Source: Anniella stebbinsi
Taxonomy: Eukaryota > Chordata > Lepidosauria > Squamata > Anniellidae
Length of the DNA: 64,000 nt
Assembly (NCBI GenBank): GCA_029215795.1
Contig: JARDYH010000001.1
Coordinates: forward strand, 190,285,654-190,349,653
Direction of reading: 5' to 3'
Below the pieces are notes generated by a model, which had not been told where the DNA came from, did not search any database, and saw only the letters and a program-made list of their open reading frames with translations. A program made the translations under genes and the position numbers. Shown piece after piece: positions 28,713-39,151 of the stretch. Every line of letters begins with the position of its first letter. The stretch's first letter is position 1.

Positions 28713-29474
28713 TGTTGCGGGAATATTTCAGGTATGATCATAACAATAGCTTGTGATAACAACATTTAAATGATTGAGAAACTAATATTGATTTCATGCT
28801 TCTAATAAAACCATGTATCTGTTCTCCTGTAAAATAGAACCAGCAATGTACTAGCTAGATGTGTTGAGCCTCATCATAATGAACTTTGGTCCACTAGCAA
28901 CTATATGCATTCTGTATTGTTTTAGGTTATCTTGACCTCCGTCATTCATATGTGGCGCCTTTCTCTGTTTTGACTTAGAGACAAATTACATCATTCTTCT
29001 GTGCTACCCTGTATTATTGTAAACTTTCCCCTGGTACAAAGGTGATTCTGTACAAAAAGCTAGATATGCTAATTCTGATGTTTCCAGTTTCCTATATAAG
29101 AGTGATACCCAATATACTTAATGCAGTCAGAGGTCTATCTCTGGCTCCCTCAGCTGATGTGTCTTCCTCAATAAACCTATTCTTTAAGAACCCAATACGT
29201 GAGTATCTTTGGACTCCACTGTAACTGAGTTTAATTGCTTGCATGAATATAACTCCTTTGAAGTTATTGGGTGGGAAGTCACTGATCTATGGGAGGTCTC
29301 TTCCCCATCTTAAGGTTATTCATCCCTAGTCTACATTTAGGCCAGTTACTGTATCAAAGCATTATAAAGAATTAGCGTAAAGATCTTTCTCATAAGGGAT
29401 CTGTGACAATAAATGACCCCTTTCTCATAAGAGGGAGTCATATGCCTCCCTAGGGGACTCAAATTCCTGCCACA
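28713..29474 (+). mobile_element. Solo LTR inserted in the satellite array
   Basis: A 762 bp non-satellite segment begins tgttgcgggaat and ends attcctgccaca, so its ends are an imperfect inverted repeat bounded by TG and CA. The satellite on each side is cut inside the same monomer position, and ctgct is repeated at 28708-28712 and 29475-29479: a perfect 5 bp target-site duplication. Inside, a TATA box (ctatataag, 29092-29100) is followed 70 bp later by a poly(A) signal (aataaa, 29170-29175), which gives the U3-R-U5 order of a plus-strand LTR. There is no internal retroviral sequence, so it is a solo LTR left by LTR-LTR recombination. A 60-codon open frame inside (29042-29224) is incidental. 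The 5 bp duplication fits ERV-L-like or Ty3-like elements better than a gammaretrovirus (usually 4 bp), so it is probably not from the provirus at 60-64 kb. Confidence 0.9.
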
Positions 29475-29914
29475 CTGCTGATCTGCACGGTTCCTGTACA
29501 ATTTACCCAATTTACCATTTTGGGATTTTAAGGCTAGAACACGCGCCTAACTAGCGAGTGTTCAGTAAAAATACACAAAGGTGTCAGAAACAAGTGAACT
29601 CACTGAAACTAGAGTAAATGCTTGTAACTAGTTCAAAATAGGTCATTTGCTGCTGATCTGCATGGTTAACTTTGCAGTTTACCCAATTCTCTCATTATGG
29701 GCTTTTAAGGCTTGAACACGCGCCTAACTAGCGAGTGTTCAGTAAAAATACACAAAGCTGTCAGAAACAAGTGAACTCACTGAAACTAGAGTAAATGCTT
29801 GTAACTAGTTCAAAATAGGTCATTTGCTGCTGATCTGCACGGTTCCTGTACATTTTACCCAATTCTCTCATTATGGGCTCTTAAGGCTTGAACACGCGCC
29901 TAACGAGCGAGTGT
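29475..29914 (+). repeat. Satellite continuation right of the LTR
   Basis: About two and a half forward monomers continue in register with the main array after the LTR. They are more diverged than the main array (for example aagctgtcag and ctaacgagcga), which marks the start of the decayed array edge. Confidence 0.93.
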
Positions 29915-30195
29915 TTGTGACATCTTTGTCTATTTTTACTGAACACTCGCTAGTTAGGTGCGTGTTCTAGCCTTAATAGCCCAAAACGAGAGAATTGGGT
30001 TAAATGTACAGTCACCGTGCAGATTACCAGCAAATGACCTGTTTTGAACTAGTTACAAGCATTCATTTCCAGTGATTTCGCTTGTTTGTGACAGCTTTGT
30101 GTAGTTTTACTTAACCCTCGCTATTCAGAAACCTTTTCTATCCTTAAAAGCCCAAAATGACAGAATGGGGTAAAATGTACAGTCACAGTGCAGAT
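29915..30195 (-). repeat. Inverted satellite dimer, first copy
   Basis: The satellite flips orientation: the reverse complement of the monomer (tttttactgaacactcgc) begins directly after a forward monomer end and runs for about 1.6 monomers. The second inverted monomer carries a private variant, ccctcgctattcagaaacc, that is not seen in the main array. Forward satellite resumes near 30196. Confidence 0.88.
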
Positions 30196-30581
30196 ATGTC
30201 AATAGCGAGGGTTCAATAAAAAGACATTAAACGCTTGTATGGTTACTGTATTTAACCCATTCTCTCATTTCGGGCTTTTAAGGCTAGAACACGCGCCTTA
30301 CTTGCGAGTGTTCAGTAAAAATACACAACGATGTCACAAACAAGCGAAATCACCGGAAATAGAGCAAATGCTTGTTAGTAAGTCATTTGCTGCTGATCTG
30401 CACGGTTCAATAAATATACACAAAGATGTCACACACAAGTAAAATCACTGGAACTAGAGTAAATGCTTGTAACTAATTCAAAATAGGTCATTTGCTGTAA
30501 CTCTGGATGGTTACTTTACATTTTACCCAATTCTCTCATTATGGGATTTTAAGGCTAGAAAATGCGCCTAACTTGCGAGGG
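30196..30581 (+). repeat. Diverged forward satellite between inverted segments
   Basis: Forward, heavily substituted monomers with small deletions. A short cttgttagtaagtcatttgc junction and a truncated monomer at 30400-30420 show old rearrangement. A 67-codon open frame here (30239-30442) is chance. Confidence 0.85.
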
Positions 30582-30848
30582 TTTTGACATCTTGTGTATT
30601 TTTACTGAACACTCGCTAGTTAGGCGCGTATTCTAGCCTGAAACGCCTGAAACGCCCAAAATGAGAGAATTGGATAAAATGGACAGTAACAGTCCAGATT
30701 AGCAACAAATTTACTCCATTTTCAGTGATTTCACCTGTTTGTGACATCTTTGTTTATTTTCACTGAACCCTCGCTATTCAGAAACCTTTTCTACCCGTAA
30801 AAGCCCAAAATTTCAGAATGGGGTAAAATGTACAGGCACCGTGCAGAT
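30582..30848 (-). repeat. Inverted satellite dimer, second copy
   Basis: It has the same start and end points within the monomer as the inverted segment at 29915-30195 and shares its private variant ccctcgctattcagaaacc, so the two inverted dimers are copies of one rearrangement rather than independent flips. Confidence 0.87.
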
Positions 30849-31612
30849 GTGGACGTTTACTGTATATTTTACCCATTTCTCTCATTTTGGGCTTTTAAGG
30901 CTAGAACACGCGCCTAACTAGCGAGTTTTCAGGAAAAGTACACAAAGATGTCACAAACAAGTCAAATCACTGGAAATAGAGTAAATGCTCGTAACTAATA
31001 CAAAATAGGTCATTTGCTGCTAATCTGCAAAGTTATTGTACATTTTGCCCAATTTTCCCATTTAGGGCTACTAAGGCTAGAACACGTGCCTTACTAGCGA
31101 GTGTTCAGTAAAAATACACAAAGATGTCAGAAACAAGTAATATCATTGGAAATAGAGTGAATGCTTGTAACTCGTTCATAGGTCATTTGCTGCTAATCTG
31201 CACGGTTACTGTTCTTTTTTCCCAATTCTTTCCGTTTGGGCGTGAAATCACTGGTTACAGTTCATTTTACCCAAATCTCTCATTTTGGACAATGAAGACT
31301 AGAATACGCACCTTATGAGCGAGGGTTCAGTAAAAATACACTAAGATATCATCAGCAAGTGAAATCAAAGGAAATAGAGTAAATGCTTGTTACTAGTTCA
31401 AAATAGGTCATTTGCTGTTAATCTGCACGGTTAGTTCATTTTTCCCAATTCTCTTATTTTGGGCTATTAATGTTAGAACATGCGCCTTGCGCCTTACTAG
31501 CGAGGGTTCAGTAAAAATACACAAAGATGTCAGAAAGAATTGAAATCATTGTAAATAGATTAAATGCTTGAAACCACGGCAAAACAGGTCATTTGATCCT
31601 GCTCTGCAGGGT
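30849..31612 (+). repeat. Decayed satellite edge
   Basis: Four to five forward monomers of increasing divergence (aaagatgtca, gaaatcactgg, acttgcgagg). The last recognisable piece ends near 31612 at aaacaggtcatttgat, after which unrelated sequence begins. Divergence rising towards the edge is expected at a satellite border. Confidence 0.87.
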
Positions 31613-32371
31613 GGATATTTCCAGGTGGAAATTTACCGTAGCTTTTGGAAAACTACATGGTTTGTCTTGTAGCTGCAGTTAAATCAACATGTGGGGAGTG
31701 GTTTGGTTTGTTAGTATGTAGCAGTGTTTCTCAAAAGTCTGAAATTATGTTGCCTTTCTAACTTTCTATTCCTCAAAACTTCTCTCTCACTGATTTATAT
31801 ATTGCTCTTCAATATATCATTTCTAGGCTGGGGGAGGGGAGAGAAAGCCTAGAAACTTCAGGGAGGAATCTATCATTCAGTCCATGATTTATGTGTTGTG
31901 AACACCATTTTGGGGAACAAATGATTATTTCATACAACTATAGCTATTAAACCATTGCAAATTGTTTTGTGTCTTTCATCCCCTCCTTTTGTTAGCCTTT
32001 CACAGCCCCACTAAGATGCAATGTTTAATGGGCATTTTAATGTATAGGTTTTACTTGACTTTGTAAGCATTGTTACTTGCCTCCAGTCTTCCAGATATGG
32101 TATGTTAAAAATGTAGTCAAATACGTACCAGGGCAACCAGGCATGTGTCATGAGGCAGTGATGTCGTCCATTTGGAAGTTTTCAATAGTGCTAATTATCC
32201 CAATGGAGCCAGTGGGTTGATCCTGCAATCCCAGTATTGTAATCTAGAGTGGCTTTTCCAATTCTGACTCTTATACTAATCATTCTGTGGGAATATGCTT
32301 ACTTCCGTTTGATGTGCTTATGCAAGATTTGGAATTGCCCTTATCAAGAAAGATAGCATATTGCTTTTTTA
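31613..32371. other. Unique-looking non-coding sequence
   Basis: AT-rich sequence between the satellite edge and the first MITE. I see no open frame, repeat unit or RNA gene that I can support. Confidence 0.6.
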
Positions 32372-32508
32372 CCTTGGCTCCTGTATCTTAACAGTTGTAT
32401 AGAAAAGGAAATTTCAGCAGGCGTCATTTGTATGCATGCAGCACCTGGTGAAATCCCCTCTTCATCACAACAGTTAAAGCTGCAGGAGCCCTGTCCTCTT
32501 TTGTATCT
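32372..32508 (-). mobile_element. Short palindromic MITE, copy 1
   Basis: Holds the family hallmarks: ggctcctgtatcttaacagttg at the left, ggtgaaatcccctcttcatc in the middle, and cagttaaagctgcaggagcc at the right. The two ends are near inverted complements. Similar copies lie at 35385, 45833, 48031 and 57845. Open frames that cross it on both strands are incidental. Confidence 0.7.
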
Positions 32509-34555
32509 GTATTTGTATAGAGTCAGTTCCACAGATCTTTTACAGCAGATCTGGGGAAAACTTGAAAGAGAGTTTAGAACAGGCCCACAGACCTTGTGGC
32601 TCACCAAGCCAAACACAGCCTTTCGGCCGCACACTGTAGCCTGTCAAGTGCCTGGCAATCCTGTTTTGTTTTTGGGTTCCCCTTCACCTCAGCCCCAGAC
32701 ATGACGTACTGTGGTCAGCTTTTGCAGGTGTGCTCCCAAGTTTAGTTTATGGGCTCTTTTATTAAGGTGCCAAGTACAAAGAATGCTGGTTTGTCTTCAT
32801 CTCAGGCAACTCCTTAGGTCATCTTAGATCAGTGCTCACTGAGGTGGTATAATCTGTGGCTGGGCTGTACCACTTCATACTGCAGGTAGGGGCTTACATG
32901 CTTGAATGCTCCTCCATACAGAAAAATAATAGAAAACAAACACGTTGACATAGAAAACACAGAAACATCAAAGACCATAGAAAAGAAACATGTTGAAGTA
33001 AAAACCGAAAGACAAAGAAAAGAAACATATTGAGGTAAAAGTTGAATATGGAGGAGAGTTTCTTGTATGTCCTCCATCATTCCATCATGTCTGCCCCCAC
33101 CTGTATGCTGAAGACAAGAGTTGATCCATTTCAGTGAGAACGATGCCAACATTTTCCAAAAGAGCAACCAATTCTAGGTCTAGTCTCAGTTCCTGAAAAT
33201 TTATACTTGGGGTGGTTTGTTTCCCATCGAAAGTCAGAGCAAACAGAGGAGAGACAAATACCATATCCTTGTTCTGAGCAACTTGAGACAGGGCCCTTCA
33301 GACAGCAAACAGCATGCTACTGCTGGGAAAAGAAGGCTTCCTGCAAAGAAGGCTTCCTCTCTCTCCTACACACACACACACACACGAACTGTGGCTGTGT
33401 GTAGAATCTAGCTATGGTTAGGGCTGGACCCCTTTAAGAAGCTGACCTATGTTGGGTTTTATGAATGAAGATATGCCATGGTTCTTGAGGGATGGAAGTG
33501 ACACAGCACAGCGGTCTTTGCTGGTATAAACAGCACAGCTGCCTCCCTATAGCAGCTTCACTGATTAACCAATATTTTCCTCTTGTCTCTAGACGCCACT
33601 TCCAATAAATCTCTTTGCTGTTTTGCTTTGGAACAGAGCTGGAAGGCTGAAGCAAACTTGTTCCTTCGTGCTCCCAGGCCCAGGCAAACAAGGAATCATT
33701 TGAAAGAATCCTGGAACCAACTTTGGTCTGGAGCATGCAATGTTTCAGGGCCAATTCTAGACAAGTTTTAAACTTCATCAGGGAGAACAAGTTTCATTTG
33801 GCAGCTGGTAACTCAGAGGTGCTAGGCTTTCCTGAGTAGGCTGATAAGCCCACATACTTCAGGTGAGCAGTTTCTGCCAGTGTTTAGGCACAAGTTTGAA
33901 CTTAGGCCCCCTTCTACACTGAATTTTTCATGTGCTCGGCCCCAGCTATCATTCCACACAGAGTATATAGAGATCCTTCTATGTGTCTCTATGCATAATG
34001 CTACCTGTTGCTGTGTGCAAAAGATCTGTGGACTGGGGCATAATCCACAACTGAGATTAAAAATGGGAGGGGGAATAGGCAGGGGCGTAGTTCAGGGAAT
34101 GGGGGCTGGTCTACTTTAAAGCAGGGGTGGGCAATTTCCCTTGGATTGAGGGTTAGGATTAGGGTTATAACTCTGCATGAGTCAAGGGATGGATGTACAC
34201 ACACAGAAACAAACACGCATACCCACACACCCTCCTGCAAATCACTGGGGGGGGTCTTTAGCCTCCTTCCATCCCAGTGATATTTAATAGTATTTTTCAA
34301 ATGGGATGAAGTTGAAGATTGCTGTGGTGGGGAGGAGGCTTTTATCTTGCACCCATTGCAGTAATACTCCAGGAACCGAAGGAGTGTGAGGATGACACTT
34401 TGTGCATCCTCTTTCTCTGCAGCATTGGGCTCCTGCTAGCTTGCCAAACAATTGTTTGGTGGGTTGGCAAGAGTGTGTTGCTTGGTGCTTTCAAAGGGAG
34501 CAGTAGGGAGGCAGGTACATGCAAGGGCTGCACTAACAGCTCTTGAAGGCCACAT
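32509..34555. other. Non-coding sequence with short simple repeats
   Basis: No gene recognised. It contains a (CA)n run at 33367-33386 and an AC-rich stretch near 34195-34235. Open frames of 60-118 codons occur on both strands but show no family resemblance and overlap one another. Confidence 0.5.
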
Positions 34556-34680
34556 TTCGTTGTATTAATTTATTACATTTCTATACTGCCTGATATCCAA
34601 AATCCTCTGGGTGGTTCACGTTTGGACTGCAGGATTCTCAGTGCTTAATCTTTTACTTGTGTTGTATTAAAATATAAAAT
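34556..34680 (-). mobile_element. LINE 3' end fragment (CR1/L2 type)
   Basis: The reverse complement reads as a LINE tail: gaaccacccagaggatttt followed by a degenerate ggcagtatagaaatgtaataaatt, resembling the GCGGTATATAAAT(AATAAA) ends common on sauropsid CR1/L2 copies. This is a resemblance recognised from memory; only about 100 bp remain. Confidence 0.45.
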
Positions 34681-35384
34681 AATAACAATATTTAGAATAT
34701 TAAAATGTGCTAATGTACTCCATCTACAGGCAAATTTTCTAGCCTACATGTTATATGTTTCGTGATTTGGTCTGGATGGGGATCATGTGCTTGAGTTTTT
34801 GGTTCTGCTCTATTTCTAGATCCTGTTTTTTTGCTTTTGACACAAGTTAGTAATCTCGATGATCATCCAGTAATTATCTGTTTGAGCCTACCTTCTTCTT
34901 GAGATAGAATTCCATTCATGAGAATTGGGTCCCATCTTCATGGGGCATTTATTCCAGTTCTACTGCACCTCCAAGGCCATCGTGGTATATGATGCATGCT
35001 CCTCTCCATAGCAAATGCAGGTGTTCATGCTGTTAACTCCCCCCCCCTTTTTTTTTTGCAAACTCATTTTGTAACACATTTTCCTGCCATAGCAATTTCA
35101 GTGCAGTTTGGGAGTCTGTGTGATCTCAATTGCATTTGGTGTGGGCAGGGAAAGTGCAGCACTGATTGGTGGAAGGAAAAGCTGCATCATAAAAAGATGA
35201 ACCGTCACATGTGCTCATAACTATAGTTTAAAAACTGATCAACCCCAAATGTCCCTTACTCCCATCACGAAACGTTGGAAGTGGGCTAAACATCTCTACT
35301 CAGAAGTAGTAACTCATTGCCTTCCATGGCACTTTGCAGAGCACAAATGGAGAGAGGTGTGGGGAGAATTCCTAGTATAGCTAG

Positions 35385-35587
35385 AGTAACCAGTTACAAA
35401 AGAGGCCAGGGCTCTTGCAGCTTTAACTGTTGTGATGAAAAGAGGATTGCTGCATGCATAGAAATAAAACCTGCTGCATGCATAGAAATATGTGCTGCAT
35501 GCATAGAAATAAAACCTGCTGAAATTCCATATTCTTTGCAACTGTTAAAGATACAAAAGCTCTGTCCTCCTTTCCAAATGGTCACCC
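35385..35587 (-). mobile_element. Short palindromic MITE, copy 2, with internal tandem repeat
   Basis: Ends gagtaaccagttacaaaagagg and tccaaatggtcacccc are inverted relatives, and the interior has ctttaactgttgtgatga and gaaattccatattc as in other copies. The centre is expanded by three copies of a 21-24 bp unit, gctgcatgcatagaaata (35450-35520). Confidence 0.7.
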
Positions 35588-36104
35588 CAATTTCATGAAA
35601 ATCCAGATTTAAATGGAATCATCTCAGAAAGCATCTCTGTGTAGATGGGCCTGAAGACAAAATATCACTGATCTCTCTAAGACCACTCACAAGACAGAAA
35701 CATTAGAGAAAAGCAGCAGCTTTTCCCAGATCAGGTCGTGACAGTGGGGAAGTGGTCACCCCCACAAATCCAATGTAAATAGATTAGAATCCTCTGCTAT
35801 AGGGTATTCAACCCTGTGGTGATGTGAGACAGGCTCTGCCTGCCTCAGGATCTTATTCTTCACTTTCAGTCTATCAGATGACAGGATGCTGTTCTGCTTC
35901 TGGCCCAGGATACCACTATGGCAGGGCAGGCAGTTATGCATCCAAATGCCATTGGGGTGATTGATTCTGCCTCTTCTGATTGTCCTCCATGCCTTTATAT
36001 TATGGATCTTACCCAAACATGAGGGTTTTCACTGATTTTATGGTGACCCTAGCCACTTAAACATGTATAAGAGAAAGTATGGCTAAGCAGGGGAGAGGGC
36101 CAAA
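35588..36104. other. Non-coding sequence
   Basis: No gene or repeat recognised. The open frame on the minus strand at 35756-36016 has no family resemblance. Confidence 0.5.
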
Positions 36105-36139
36105 GAGAGAGAGAGAGTGTGTGTGTGTGTGTGTGTGTG

Positions 36140-36177
<38 letters not shown>

Positions 36178-36178
36178 G

Positions 36179-36224
<46 letters not shown>

Positions 36225-36226
36225 CT
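36105..36226. repeat. Compound microsatellite (AG)n(GT)n(GTCT)n(ATCT)n
   Basis: Consecutive runs: AG to about 36117, GT to 36142, GTCT to 36170, then ATCT to 36226. The order suggests stepwise conversion of one motif into the next. The 60-codon open frame across it is an artefact of repeat translation. Confidence 0.97.
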
Positions 36227-36533
36227 ATCACATAGTAGGACCTATGGATGAAGTAGGCTAATTGCTTTTGGTATGAAAGATTGTGGACAGATAAAGAAGA
36301 CTGAATTTCACTTATTAGCTTTTTAGGGGCAAGTAATGCTAAGCCAAGAACAAAGGGATGAAGCTCATGACTAGTGTGTCTTCTTTTGTAAGTTAATCAA
36401 TAGGAGTTGCCATCCTACGAGTATGCAGTCAATGGGGCTCTTTGCATGATAGTCCAGCATAGGTTATTTAAACCATGGTGAGGCTGCAGTGTGTATGCAG
36501 CTCCTATTTTTTATATGCAACCCCCGCTCAGAA

Positions 36534-36604
36534 GTTGTTGTGTCATGTAAACCCAGAGTGTAGGTTATGTGAGGGTTTCACTGGGTTCACACAACATGAC
36601 AACC
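36534..36604. repeat. Short imperfect inverted repeat
   Basis: Arms gttgttgtgtcatgtaaaccc (36534-36553 region) and gggttcacacaacatgac (36583 onward) are complementary with a few mismatches around a ~30 bp spacer. It could be the core of a small MITE; no target duplication was identified. Confidence 0.5.
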
Positions 36605-37169
36605 CTGACTTTGGGCTCAATGTGCAAGCTAGAACCTGTGGGTGCTGCAGCTCATTGGGGGGTTAAATACACCTGACCAGGAATGGGGGGTTGGGGAACT
36701 AGTTCATTGGGTTGGTGGAGCACAACTCAGCCAACATAAGTAGACTCAGAGATGCATTGCGTCTGCCTCCAAACCCACCTCAAATTCCTCCCCTCAACGA
36801 TACTTCAGAAGTATCTCTCCCCACAGTGAATGCCTTGGAGGCAAAGGGAGGCTACATTTAACCTATGTAGAAAAATGACAGGGTACTCTGTTGCTTATCC
36901 AGAGATGGGTGTGGCGGGCCTCATTGCGTGTACTGTGCATTATTTCCATTGGCCACAAAGTTCTTCGGCAGGAGCAGGCGAAAACACCTCAGACGCTCCT
37001 GTACAGCCTGCAGAACTTGCATAGCATGATGGGATAGGGCCGGGAAGACTGAGGGAGGAGCACCAGCCACCTGGAAGGATGACAGGAGTTTCAGCTGTGT
37101 GGCAGGGGGCAGGGCAACATGCTCTGTGGGGAGTACTGGCAACATAACACACGGTGAGTTGCCTATCCA
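36605..37169. other. Non-coding sequence leading into Harbinger ends
   Basis: GC content rises from about 36900. A minus-strand open frame of 131 codons (36921-37316) runs across into the Harbinger terminal sequence; I see no domain in it. It may be internal sequence of an older, truncated Harbinger copy whose right end lies at 37170-37203. Confidence 0.4.
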
Positions 37170-37203
37170 CCCCCGGTTGTCTAAAGTGTCATCCGAACTC
37201 AGA
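37170..37203. mobile_element. Stray Harbinger-type right end
   Basis: cccccggttgtctaaagtg followed by tcatccgaactcag aligns with the true right end at 39944-39978 (ctccgttgcttaatatg, then tcttccgaactgag). It lies head to head with the left end at 37208, forming a palindrome (gtcatccgaact ... agttcggatgac). Confidence 0.6.
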
Positions 37204-37433
37204 CAGCGGCTCAGTTCGGATGACATATTAAGCAACGGAGGGTTGGGGCAACAACTATCAGTTGAGTTGCTTATCGTGTTGTCTGGAGGGAGACACACAA
37301 TGCACACACAACCCACAATACGTTATTCGGGAGAATTAAACAACGGAGCGAAACAACGGGCTTGCACGTTGTTTAGGAATTAGTCAATTGAGTAATATGT
37401 CATCTGGAGGGGAGCGTGCGTTAAACCCCTGCA

Positions 37434-39060
37434 TTGAGTACGTTAGCATGGAAGACCAGAGAGGCAAACGGCAAGAGCGGCAGAACGTGGGTGGCCACTC
37501 AGCCACGTCCACAACAGATCCCCGGCTGCACTGCCATAGCAACCAAGGACACCCGCCTCCCCCACCAGGCAGCCGGCATGGAGTGCAACAAGGGGCCAGC
37601 TCCTGCAAGCACGTACGCTGGGTGCCCAGGCAGCTACCTAAATGGAAACGGAAGCGCGCCAGAAGGGAACCACTGCAAAGAGGGGGAGGGTACAGAACAA
37701 AATCCACCCCCAGACACCCAGGAACAAGGGGCAGGCCCTCCCCCACTCCAACAGGGAGCACAGCAACCCACCCGAAGCAGACCCCCACTGCCCTGCCACC
37801 TCGCCCGTCGCTTCACCAGGAAGCACGAGGGACAGGGAACCAGCAACCGCCAAACCCCCCTCATCCGCCCAACATGGCCATGCACATCCTCAAGAGTTGC
37901 GAAACGCCAAGGCAAAGAGCGCCTGTGGGGCAGCCCGGAAGCCAGGAAGATCATGGCCACAGCCAGGCACGACCAGCTCTACCCATGGCTCGCCAAGCAG
38001 ATGCAGGAACGGGGACACAACCACAGTGGCAAGCAATGCAAGGACAAACTGCCTCGGACTAGTGCTGGACGCTGCATCTTTCCGGGGGGGGGTTCCTGGC
38101 TGCACACCCGCAGGCAACATGGAGCCAGAGGGAGAGGAGGGCTGGGGCAACCCGCCCAAGGACACCGGCTCACAAACCCCAGGAGAGCATGGACACAGGC
38201 CACCAATGACACCTTCATGGAGTTGGAGGCGATGGAGGAGGACGCATCTCTGGAAGCCGAGCTCGAGGTCGGGGAGGCCATGCTTGAGGAGGAGATCTTA
38301 GGGGCCCCCATAGCAGGAGGCCGTGGCAATGGAGGGTGCAGCCCCCCTGGAGGAGGAGCCATCGCCACTGCCCGCAGGCGAGGTCAGTGCGGCCCCGGCC
38401 GCAGAAGCCCATCCCCTGACCAACGCGCAGAGGTGTGTCTGGATGCACAACAGGCGCAAGGCAGACCGGCTGCAGGTGGAGAGGGACTTGTTCATGGCCA
38501 CGGAGACAACAGGGGGATGCATCCACGAGCTGTTCACATGCATGGTGGGCGAGGAGGAGGCCAGGCACACCAAGGAGCACGTCCACACCATGTGGGCCAT
38601 GCGCATGGCCACCCAAGCCGTGGAAGATTGCGCCCAAGCCATACGGGAGGCAGGGAGGGACGTGCGTCAAGGTCTAGGGAACCATGTCAATGGGATGACT
38701 GAGGCCATGGCAGCCACTGATGCCATCATTGACCGAGGCATGCGGGAGCGCACAGCAGCCATCGACCACCAAACCAAGGTGCTCAGGGAGCTCACCCAGT
38801 CATTCCGGGGCGCATACCATGGGCCCCCGCAGCCCGCCCCCTACATGGCGTCATATGGATACATGCCGCCACTGCCACAGTACCTGCCTCCACCAGCGAC
38901 CGCAGCATATCAGGCCCCATGTGCTGCATCGGCAGCAGCAGGTGCCCATCATCCTGGACATCATGGTGTGCTGCTGCATTCTACACAACATCTGCGAGTC
39001 CCGTGGGGACGTGTTACTGGCCGAGCACCCCGACCTCCCCCGGGCGGGCGAGGATGCTGA
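37434..39060 (+). pseudogene. Myb/SANT-like and coiled-coil protein gene of the derivative, frameshifted
   Basis: In the frame of 37434-38702, residues read near 37905-38055 as GSPEARKIM, then a spacer, then MQERGHNHSGKQCKDKL. This is the C-terminal half of a Myb/SANT-like DNA-binding domain in which a helix ending RGHxRTxKQCxxK is typical. A second frame (38323-39060) takes over with a helical, charged stretch (EEEARHTKEH, REAGRDVRQGL, GMRERTAAIDHQTKVL) and a proline/tyrosine-rich tail. That layout, Myb-like domain then acidic linker then coiled coil, matches the partner proteins of Harbinger elements, including the two in the 43.7-53.0 kb element. The frame change between the two parts, with no obvious splice site I can defend, indicates a pseudogene, though an unrecognised intron is possible. 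No start codon choice is secure. Confidence 0.55.
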
Positions 39061-39151
39061 TGCCATCGCTGTGGACAGACGAGACATTGCCGGGCCCCGG
39101 GAATCCTGTTGGGGAGCGACTCGCCCGTTTGGAGGCTTCACGGGTGTGTGA
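38942..39151 (+). pseudogene. C-terminal remnant of a Harbinger transposase
   Basis: In the frame ending at 39151 the sequence reads LDIMVCCCILHNICESRGD and continues with an acidic tail. The cILHNICES block is the conserved end of HARBI1-type DDE transposases; the complete transposase at 50809-52263 has VILHNICESQG at the same place. None of the catalytic D, D or E regions lies upstream; instead the coiled-coil gene runs directly into this remnant. About 65-70 codons survive. It is either the 3' scar of an internal deletion or, if transcribed, a tail fused to the Myb-like protein. Confidence 0.75.

Noticed and set aside
29042..29224. 60-codon open frame
   Set aside because: It lies wholly inside the solo LTR and overlaps its TATA and poly(A) signals.
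28713..29474. LTR as part of the provirus at 60-64 kb
   Set aside because: The tip tgttgcggg does not match the candidate LTR start tgtgtgtgctaatt next to the provirus, and the 5 bp duplication is not typical for gamma-type elements.
33434..33790. 118-codon minus-strand frame
   Set aside because: No family resemblance, no splice or start context, and it overlaps another open frame on the plus strand.
36921..37316. 131-codon minus-strand frame
   Set aside because: Runs across Harbinger terminal repeats, no domain seen, and the composition is biased.
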